Positions 14,267-20,062 of a DNA stretch of 20,062 nt are shown piece by piece. Under the pieces are notes generated by a model, which was given only the letters and a program-made list of their open reading frames with translations, did no database searches and was not told where the DNA came from. The stretch is from NCBI GenBank assembly GCA_004524595.1, contig SDOA01000076.1, positions 1 through 20,062 of the forward strand. The letters run 5' to 3'. A program made the translations under genes and the position numbers. Source of the DNA: Candidatus Thorarchaeota archaeon (GTDB taxonomy: Archaea; Asgardarchaeota; Thorarchaeia; Thorarchaeales; Thorarchaeaceae). How positions within the stretch are numbered: the first letter of the stretch is position 1; each line of letters begins with the position of its first letter.

Positions 14267-14634
14267 GATATCGTTTTATTGTGAGATCCGTTCTGACAAG
14301 GCGATATTGAAACACGTGCCCACCTTGACGAAATCATACAATCTCAATTGTTTTGATAGACTCTTGATATCGCTCTTATAGTAATCATTAGTTAGGTGTT
14401 GACATAAATATTCTATGATGCCATTTATTCGAGGTATTCAGGAATATGAGTCTTGAATGAAAGCATATAAAAATAAAGCAAAAGATATATCTATCAATTG
14501 GAACGTGTTCAATACAGACACCCAAGTGTTGGATGTTCTATCACTTAGCCCAGATGCGTCCGAGGAAAGATACCTTTCTTTGTGAGGTACTGAGCTTTGC
14601 TTACATATAGGGTTCAAATCTGGAGATATACAAA
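14267..14634 (+). promoter_or_regulatory. Divergent region before the five-gene hydrolase cluster
   Basis: In this 368-base gap the plus strand carries the palindrome TATTC-AG-GAATA (14435-14446), then a good TATA-like TATAAAAA (14466-14473). Transcription start would be near 14495, giving a leader of about 140 bases. In the leader, ACA-C-CCAA and TTGG-A-TGT form a hairpin with a GTG loop (14518-14536). A second TATA-like TTACATATA (14601-14609) near the ATG would allow a leaderless start at 14635. No tRNA or small gene was found here. Confidence 0.42.
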
Positions 14635-15930
14635 ATGGTTACAGCTAAAGAAGTCTTTGATGAAGATAAAGAGTATTTTCAACAGGGATACGCAAGAGTG
14701 CCAATTGTGATGGTGGAAGGCAAAGGTGCTGTTTTGATAGACATCGATGGAAAAGAGTACATCGACTGTTTTGCTGGGATTTCCACAGCAAATGTGGGAC
14801 ACGCGCCTCCTGCCCTCATAGAAGCAGGTACTGAACAGATGAAAAAGCTCTTCCATGTTTCAGGAAGATATCACACATTACCACAGTTGAAGCTTGTCAA
14901 AAAACTTGCCGAGATTGCGCCAGGAGACCTCAAGAAAACATTCCTTTGTAATAGTGGATCAGAGGCAGTCGAAAATGCAGTGAAATTGGTGAAGAAATAT
15001 GCATTCTCAAGAGGATCGCCGGGTGGAGCTTTGATTAGCCTTGAGTGTGCATTTCATGGCAGACTTGGCTATTCGTTCAGTCTGACTGCAAATTCATCGT
15101 ATAAGAAAGGGTTTGGGTCGTATTCGAATGCTCCCGGTGTGAAGCATGCACCTGTGCCATACCCTTACAGATCAAGACTGGATGAAAAGGAATGTGGAAT
15201 CGATGCTGCAAACCGTCTGGAAGAGGTCATAGATAGACATACAGCAGGTGATGTTGCAGGATTTGTTATGGAGCCAATTCTTGGAGAAGGGGGTATCATT
15301 GTACCACCCGATTCATACTTCGTTGAAATCGTCAAGATTCTAAACGAACGTGAAATTCCATTTGTTGCAGATGAAGTCCAGACTGGTTTCGGTAGAACCG
15401 GAAAACTATTTGCATGTGAACACTGGGGATTGAAACCGGATGTGATGACCCTAGCGAAAGGATTAGGTGGCGGTATCCCTGTCGGTGCATGTATAGGCAC
15501 AGATAAGATGACATCACCTATCGAGTCAGGTGACTTCTTCTCGACCTTTGGGGGTAATCCAGTTGCAAGTGCAATAGCTCTGGCAAGTATCAATATGATT
15601 CAGAATGATGGTCTTGTTGAGAATTCAGCAAGAGTCGGAAAAGTCTTCATGGATGGACTTAGGGATATTCAAAAGACAAAACCAATCATTGGTGATATAC
15701 GAGGAAAAGGCTTGATGATAGGAATTGAACTGGTCACGGACCAATCGTCCAAGACACCAGCTCAGAAGGAAGCAAAACAACTTGTAGAAAAGCTTCATGC
15801 TGCAGGTGTTGTCATCGGTCTTGGTGGTATTTTCAAGAATGTGGTCCGGCTCCAACCACCTCTCGTTATTTCTGAGGAACAGGCAAAGATTGTTCTTGAG
15901 AGGTTCGAGAAAGAATTGATACGAATATGA
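14635..15930 (+). CDS. Class III aminotransferase, AGXT2-like (beta-alanine/3-aminoisobutyrate or alanine-glyoxylate type)
   Basis: This is a 431-residue PLP aminotransferase. Motifs: GISTANVGHAPP (48-59), the SGRYHTLPQ stretch, CNSGSEAVENA (105-115), AFHGRLGYS (139-147), DEVQTGFGRTG (246-256), and Lys275 in TLAKGLGGGIPVG for the Schiff base. The ends FSTFGGNPVASA and IGDIRGKGLMIGIELV are those of the AGXT2/beta-alanine-pyruvate group, whose known substrates include beta-alanine, 3-aminoisobutyrate and glyoxylate. It lacks the cysteine knuckle of the other aminotransferase in the window and shares only the general family motifs, so it is not a recent duplicate. Start ATG has GGAG 9 bases upstream (14622-14625). 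It is first in a cluster with amide hydrolases; the next gene begins after 9 bases. Its product would suit the semialdehyde dehydrogenase at 1976. Confidence 0.87.
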   Translation: MVTAKEVFDEDKEYFQQGYARVPIVMVEGKGAVLIDIDGKEYIDCFAGISTANVGHAPPALIEAGTEQMKKLFHVSGRYHTLPQLKLVKKLAEIAPGDLKKTFLCNSGSEAVENAVKLVKKYAFSRGSPGGALISLECAFHGRLGYSFSLTANSSYKKGFGSYSNAPGVKHAPVPYPYRSRLDEKECGIDAANRLEEVIDRHTAGDVAGFVMEPILGEGGIIVPPDSYFVEIVKILNEREIPFVADEVQTGFGRTGKLFACEHWGLKPDVMTLAKGLGGGIPVGACIGTDKMTSPIESGDFFSTFGGNPVASAIALASINMIQNDGLVENSARVGKVFMDGLRDIQKTKPIIGDIRGKGLMIGIELVTDQSSKTPAQKEAKQLVEKLHAAGVVIGLGGIFKNVVRLQPPLVISEEQAKIVLERFEKELIRI

Positions 15931-15939
15931 GGTGATTTT

Positions 15940-16827
15940 TTGTCAAGAAGACTAGGCGTTGCAGGCTTGCAATTATCTAAGAGTGGAAACGGCGCAGTTG
16001 ATTTTCAAAAGTTCGAAAATGCTGCCACAAAAACAAAAGAATCGTTTCCTTGGGTCGATCTGATCTTTACAGGTGAACTCTATCTTCAAGAATATGGGAC
16101 AGCAAAATTGAAGGACCATGCTCAACCCATACCCAACAACCTGACTGACCAGCTCTCAGAAATGGCTAAGAAACTTGAGTGCTGGTTAGTCCCTGGTTCA
16201 TTCCTAGAATTAGATGGTTCAGAGGTCTATAACACCGCTCTAGTCTTCAATCCAGAGGGGAAGATTGTTGCAAAGTACAGGAAAATCTTCCCCTGGATGC
16301 CACATGAGAAAACAGGCTGGGGAACAGACTTTGTGACCTTTGATATACCAAAGATTGGAAGAATCGGGATTGTGATATGTTACGACCTCTGGTTCCCCGA
16401 GTTGTTTCGAACACTATCGTGGATGGGAGCTGAAGTTATTCTACAACCATCGCTTACATACACATCTGACAGACCTGCTGAGCTTGTCCTTGCCCAGGCG
16501 CAAGCAATCATGCATCAGTGTTATGTCCTAAATGTCAATGTGGTGTCAGCTCGAGGTGGGGGTGATTCTATATGGGTAGATCCCGAAGGACTCATTCTTG
16601 AAAAGACCGGTAATCACGATGCGACCATTACCAATGTCATAGACTTTGATAAGGTGAGTTGGGTGAGACAACACGGCCATTTCGGACTTAACCCGGTCTG
16701 GAAGAGTCTAAGGGACTCACCGTTGCAGGGAAAATTTCCTCCCTATCAAAACTTTCAGGAAGGGGAGATTTTCAAAGGTCTAGGAAAACTAAAGATGCAG
16801 AGTAGCATAAGAGAATGGAAAGACTAA
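15940..16827 (+). CDS. Nitrilase-superfamily carbon-nitrogen hydrolase (amidase)
   Basis: This 295-residue cytoplasmic amidase has the full catalytic triad of the superfamily: Glu46 (FTGELYL), Lys115 (KYRKIFPWMPHE) and Cys147 (VICYDLWFPELFR). It cleaves a nonpeptide C-N bond such as a carbamoyl or primary amide, releasing ammonia. The FPWMPHEKTGW loop after the catalytic lysine recalls amidase/formamidase-type members, while the neighbours would suit an N-carbamoyl-beta-amino acid hydrolase (beta-ureidopropionase); sequence alone does not choose between them. Start is TTG; GAGGTGA (15929-15935) overlaps the stop codon of the aminotransferase and lies 4 bases upstream, so translation is likely coupled. 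The next gene follows after 25 bases. The C-terminal 40 residues are an extension rich in F, P and Q. Confidence 0.88.
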   Translation: MSRRLGVAGLQLSKSGNGAVDFQKFENAATKTKESFPWVDLIFTGELYLQEYGTAKLKDHAQPIPNNLTDQLSEMAKKLECWLVPGSFLELDGSEVYNTALVFNPEGKIVAKYRKIFPWMPHEKTGWGTDFVTFDIPKIGRIGIVICYDLWFPELFRTLSWMGAEVILQPSLTYTSDRPAELVLAQAQAIMHQCYVLNVNVVSARGGGDSIWVDPEGLILEKTGNHDATITNVIDFDKVSWVRQHGHFGLNPVWKSLRDSPLQGKFPPYQNFQEGEIFKGLGKLKMQSSIREWKD

Positions 16828-16852
16828 GACAGCAAAAGAGGAGATACAAAAA

Positions 16853-17854
16853 ATGCATGAACTTACACTAAAAGGAACCTATTCGGAGATGGGGACGCAA
16901 CTAGGACTACTGATGAAGAAGAACAAGTATACGCCACCTCCAGTTAAAGATGAGAGATATGAGATGGCGAAAGGCTGTGAACGTGCCTTGGAAAAGTATG
17001 CTCCGACTCTCCTTGAGGAGATTGATGCAATGGTAAAAGCCGGAGGGTATGAAGACACTACTCTCAAGGTCTTCCAGTTAGCATTAAATCCATATCCCAC
17101 AAATGGGTGTAGCATCTTTGCCGTGACAGGTGAATACACTACAACTGGGAATGTCATCTTTGCACGCAATTATGACTGGGATTGGAATGGACTTGAACAT
17201 TTCACACTATTCAAGACCTATCCGAAAGATGCACTTGCAAGCTTGGGTTATTGCGACCTCATGGTTGGAAGATATGGTGGAATCAATGAAGCAGGTCTCG
17301 CCATAGGCTTGACAGCAATTCCAGCATTTCCCGCTGACTACCCTGGTGTCATGCTTCATCTAGCCACTCAATGGATTCTGGACAATTGTAGTAATGTGAA
17401 AGATGCAGTTGACTATATGCGAAAAATACCCCATGTCCGAGCGAACAACTATCTTGTAGCTGATTCAGAAGGTGAAGCGGCTTGCATTCAGGCGGCTCCG
17501 AAGTGTGTGGAAGTTGTAGAACCTGTTAATGGCCTCGTCGTTGCCACTAATCATTTTCAGACAACGAAGATGCAAGCATTTGAGGTTAGAGAGAAAATAC
17601 CCGAGTCGAGTGTGCCAAGGCTCGAGCACATAAATAAATGGTTCAATAAGAGGAAAGGAAAGATTGACCAAGTACAGGCTCAATCTGAATTGAAAGGAAT
17701 GATTGCCAGCGGAGCTGGTGTATGTCAGGATCTTGTAAAGGACAACGCAAGGTTCTCCACGATTTTATCATGGACACATGAGCTAGGCACAAGAGAAATA
17801 GAGCTCACTGATGGGATTCCAAGTGAGGTTGACTACAAGAAATATACATTCTGA
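16853..17854 (+). CDS. C45-type N-terminal-nucleophile hydrolase / acyltransferase-like protein
   Basis: This 333-residue protein resembles the penicillin acyltransferase/peptidase C45 and choloylglycine-hydrolase-like Ntn group. The key part is TNGCSIFAVTGE, where Cys86 would become the N-terminal nucleophile by autocleavage, then GNVIFARNYDWDW (about 99-111), NEAGLAIGLTAIP in the middle and NYLVADSEGEA later. In this family the segment before Cys (here residues 1-85) is a helical propeptide, often keeping contact as the alpha chain. Members hydrolyse or transfer acyl groups on amides, for instance N-acyl amino acids; the actual substrate is unknown here. No signal sequence is seen, so it should act in the cytoplasm. 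ATG has GAGGAG (16838-16843) 9 bases upstream. It lies 25 bases after the amidase and 20 before the amidohydrolase, in the same transcript. Confidence 0.82.
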   Translation: MHELTLKGTYSEMGTQLGLLMKKNKYTPPPVKDERYEMAKGCERALEKYAPTLLEEIDAMVKAGGYEDTTLKVFQLALNPYPTNGCSIFAVTGEYTTTGNVIFARNYDWDWNGLEHFTLFKTYPKDALASLGYCDLMVGRYGGINEAGLAIGLTAIPAFPADYPGVMLHLATQWILDNCSNVKDAVDYMRKIPHVRANNYLVADSEGEAACIQAAPKCVEVVEPVNGLVVATNHFQTTKMQAFEVREKIPESSVPRLEHINKWFNKRKGKIDQVQAQSELKGMIASGAGVCQDLVKDNARFSTILSWTHELGTREIELTDGIPSEVDYKKYTF

Positions 17855-17874
17855 AGACGAGGGAGAAGTAGACT

Positions 17875-19488
17875 ATGGCGCTATATGCAGATCTTGTTGT
17901 AATAAATGGAAAAATTATCACTATGGATGATGATGGGAGAATTGCTAATGCATTGGCAGTAAGAGATGGTCGAATTGTTGCAGTTCGTCCTACATCAGAT
18001 ATGAAGGAATTCATAGGGCCTGATACAAAGATACTCGATATGGGTGGCAAGACTGTCATTCCAGGTCTCATCGATTCTCATGCACACTATATGAGCGCTG
18101 GTTCGGACCGTGAGATCTTTGTAAATCTCAGTGAGGAGGCAGGCGTTCATTGCATTGCTGATATGCAAGCGAAACTGAAAGAAAAAGCTAAACATACACC
18201 AAAAGGTGAGTGGATTTTTGGACACCAAGAAGATGACTCAAAGCTCAAGGAACAAAGACATCCCACTCGTTGGGAGTTAGATGTGGCTTCGACTGACCAT
18301 TTCATTGTTGTAACATTTGTTGGAGGACATTTTTGGATGGCCAACTCAAAAGCCCTTGAAGCAGCAGGAGTCACAAAAGACACCCCGGACCCAGTAGGAG
18401 GAAAATTCGATAGAGACCCCGAGACTGGAGAGATCATTGGCCATCTCCATGAGAAAGCCTATGATGTCATCAGACCTCAAGGACCACCTCAACCAACCAG
18501 AGAACAGTCATATAATGGAGCAAAGAAAATTCTCGAGGAAGCTGCTTCAGTAGGACTTACCTGTGTATATGACCTTGTAGATAAACCTGAAATACGTGCA
18601 GCCATAGACTTGAAGAATTCAGGACAACTTCCAATTCGTTTCAGAATGGATATCATAATTGACCTGGCTCCAGAACTTGGCAAGCTAGGTATCTATCAGG
18701 GTCTTGGGGACGACTGGGTCAGAATATGTGGTGTGAAATTCTTCTTTGATGGAGCGATATCAGCTAGGACAGCTGCTGTTGCAGAACCCTACTTGAATAA
18801 ACCAGGCTTTTTTGGCGTCCTTTCCACAACAGAGGAAATTGCCAGAAAAACACTCACAGATGCATATGAAAAGGAAATTCGTATTTCAGCTCATGCAAAT
18901 GGAGAACGTGCAATCAATATGTATCTTGATATTTTAGAGGACCTACAGACCAACTATCCTCGTGAGGACCCAAGAAATCGAACTATCCATTGCACGGTAA
19001 TAAACTCTGAAATTGTACAGAGAATTAAAAGACTTGGAATACTTCCAACCATATTCGGACCGTATCCATACTTCCATGGTGACAAGCTCATTCCATCTTT
19101 TGGAGAAGAACGGCTTGAGCGGATGTTTGCAGCCCGTTCATTCTTAGACGCTGATGTTACAGTGGCAGCTCATTCAGACCATCCCTGTGCGCCATATCCT
19201 CCACTGATGGGACTTCATGCTCTTGTGAATAGAACTTCAAAGGCTGGAAAACCAATAGGTCCGAGTCAGCGAATCTCAGTTCTTGAGGCTTTAAAGTTGT
19301 ACACCGTAAATGCCGCATACCAGCAGCTTGACGAGGACAAGTTGGGATCATTAGAAGAAGGCAAGCTCGCAGACTTTGTCGTTCTTTCAGATGACATCAT
19401 TACTCTTCCCACAGAAAAGATAATGGATATCCAAGTTGATATGACAGTGGTCGGCGGACATATAGTCTATCGAAGACATGAGTCATAG
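17875..19488 (+). CDS. Amidohydrolase family 3 (YtcJ-like) metal-dependent hydrolase
   Basis: This 537-residue cytoplasmic hydrolase has a split beta-sandwich (residues 1-65 and about 485-537) around a TIM barrel. Metal-site marks are DSHAHY with His69 and His71, KFFFDGAIS with Lys288 (candidate carboxylated lysine or equivalent), SAHANGERA with His340, HCTV with His372, and AAHSDHPCAPYPP with Asp435. The ending EGKLADFVVLSDD and VVGGHIVYRR is standard for the superfamily. YtcJ-like proteins hydrolyse N-substituted formamides, imines or exoenzyme-type amides; specificity is broad and cannot be read here. It is not a dihydropyrimidinase, because the family 3 insert (about 100-210) is present. 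ATG has GGGAG 9 bases upstream (17861-17865). The M28-like gene follows after 12 bases. Confidence 0.88.
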   Translation: MALYADLVVINGKIITMDDDGRIANALAVRDGRIVAVRPTSDMKEFIGPDTKILDMGGKTVIPGLIDSHAHYMSAGSDREIFVNLSEEAGVHCIADMQAKLKEKAKHTPKGEWIFGHQEDDSKLKEQRHPTRWELDVASTDHFIVVTFVGGHFWMANSKALEAAGVTKDTPDPVGGKFDRDPETGEIIGHLHEKAYDVIRPQGPPQPTREQSYNGAKKILEEAASVGLTCVYDLVDKPEIRAAIDLKNSGQLPIRFRMDIIIDLAPELGKLGIYQGLGDDWVRICGVKFFFDGAISARTAAVAEPYLNKPGFFGVLSTTEEIARKTLTDAYEKEIRISAHANGERAINMYLDILEDLQTNYPREDPRNRTIHCTVINSEIVQRIKRLGILPTIFGPYPYFHGDKLIPSFGEERLERMFAARSFLDADVTVAAHSDHPCAPYPPLMGLHALVNRTSKAGKPIGPSQRISVLEALKLYTVNAAYQQLDEDKLGSLEEGKLADFVVLSDDIITLPTEKIMDIQVDMTVVGGHIVYRRHES

Positions 19489-19500
19489 AGGGTTTAATTA

Positions 19501-20062
19501 ATGAAAGTGTCTGCCAAACGAATAAGAAAGACCACAGAGGGACTCTGCCAATTCAAAAATCGAATTGCTGGGACTAAAACCGAGAGAGAAGCCGCCAATT
19601 ATCTTAAGGGTCTTCTTTCAGATATCGGGTATGATGTAATTGAGCATGAGTTTCCAATTCTTGCGTGGGAACCTCAAGAATCGACTATTAATCTGGTAAG
19701 TCCGGAAAAGAGACCTGTTCATTGCGCTCTATTCCCTAACTCACCAAGTGTGAAACATAGAGTCACTCTTGTTGATATGGAGTCAGACCAAGAAGAACCA
19801 ACAAGTAAGTTGGTCAAGTATGGCCTCGCTGAGTGGGGAGAGAGTCTCTATACATCTCCAGAAATTCCATACAATAAGGCAGTTGACCGAGGTCTTGATG
19901 GTCTTATCATATCTAGTCCTGATGAAGGAGAATTGTTCAAGGTTCGAGTTGGCAACCATGGCAAAGCTCTTCAAATTCCTATCATCAGTGTTTCAAAGGA
20001 GACTGGTGAATTACTAAAGAAAATGATGGAAGACTCAGAGGTCGTCATGGATGTCACATGCA
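19501..20062 (+). CDS. M28-type metallopeptidase with PA domain, N-terminal part (runs off window end)
   Basis: An open frame of 187 codons starts with ATG at 19501 and leaves the window without a stop. The Shine-Dalgarno GAGGGT (19488-19493) overlaps the stop of the amidohydrolase gene, so it belongs to the same operon. The first 60 residues match the start of M28 aminopeptidase/carboxypeptidase-like proteins: NRIAGTKTEREAANYLKGL, then IGYDVIEHEFPI. After a variable stretch comes a PA-like (protease-associated) insert with AVDRGLDGLIISS near 136-148 and IPIISVSKETGELL near 165-178. The zinc-binding catalytic part lies beyond the window, so activity cannot be confirmed. No signal peptide is present, which points to an intracellular peptidase, in agreement with the other hydrolases in this cluster. 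Confidence 0.75.
   Translation, partial: MKVSAKRIRKTTEGLCQFKNRIAGTKTEREAANYLKGLLSDIGYDVIEHEFPILAWEPQESTINLVSPEKRPVHCALFPNSPSVKHRVTLVDMESDQEEPTSKLVKYGLAEWGESLYTSPEIPYNKAVDRGLDGLIISSPDEGELFKVRVGNHGKALQIPIISVSKETGELLKKMMEDSEVVMDVTC

Noticed and set aside
14393..14399. TAGGTGT as a third copy of the element found at 11511-11576
   Set aside because: A 7-base match is expected a couple of times by chance in 20 kb on both strands.
15165..15593. 142-codon open frame on the minus strand
   Set aside because: It is fully antisense to the AGXT2-like aminotransferase, whose motifs and start signal are clear; the minus frame resembles no family.
17875..19488. Dihydropyrimidinase, which would complete reductive pyrimidine breakdown
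   Set aside because: Motifs and the long insert are those of amidohydrolase family 3, not of the dihydropyrimidinase group.
19769..20017. 82-codon open frame on the plus strand near the window end
   Set aside because: It lies in another frame inside the M28-like gene, which continues open to the end of the window and matches its family.

Overview
The window looks archaeal. TATA-like boxes sit at suitable distances from several starts. GTG and TTG starts are frequent and are backed by Shine-Dalgarno sequences. The solute-binding protein and a GATase-like protein are secreted and held by a C-terminal membrane helix instead of a lipid-modified cysteine. Gene content (CorA, Lrp/AsnC, peptide ABC transporter, CoA-acylating aldehyde dehydrogenase, two class III aminotransferases, several amide and peptide hydrolases) fits a heterotroph that lives on peptides and amino compounds. 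An Asgard or Thorarchaeia-like source is a guess from overall style only; there is no rRNA, tRNA or other marker in the window.

Layout: 1-377 (-) is the N-terminal part of a secreted protein. 738-1694 (+) is a CorA-type metal channel. 1976-3877 (+) is a methylmalonate-semialdehyde dehydrogenase-like enzyme followed by a small degenerate ferritin-like protein. A convergent zone with two hairpins (3889-3959) separates these from a minus-strand oligopeptide transport locus, transcribed from 11474 down to 4012: binding protein, then a strong terminator, then a very large fused permease, two ATPases and an Lrp/AsnC regulator overlapping the last ATPase. The permease is the most unusual gene: a DppB-like and a DppC-like permease in one 894-residue chain, with two extra blocks of membrane helices.

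11738-13081 (+) is a 4-aminobutyrate aminotransferase-like enzyme divergent from the binding protein. 13295-14266 (-) is a secreted, membrane-anchored GATase1/BPL_N-like protein. 14635 to the window end (+) is a tight five-gene cluster: AGXT2-like aminotransferase, nitrilase-superfamily amidase, C45-type N-terminal-nucleophile hydrolase, amidohydrolase, and the start of an M28-like peptidase, with gaps of 9 to 25 bases.

Taken together (inference), the locus imports peptides or amidated compounds, splits amide bonds by several hydrolases, transaminates the released omega- or beta-amino acids, and oxidises the semialdehydes to acyl-CoA. The Lrp-type regulator may control this through a pair of tandem palindromes, ATTCT-N5-AGAAT, upstream of the permease operon. 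No CRISPR array, insertion sequence, integrase, tRNA or rRNA was seen.
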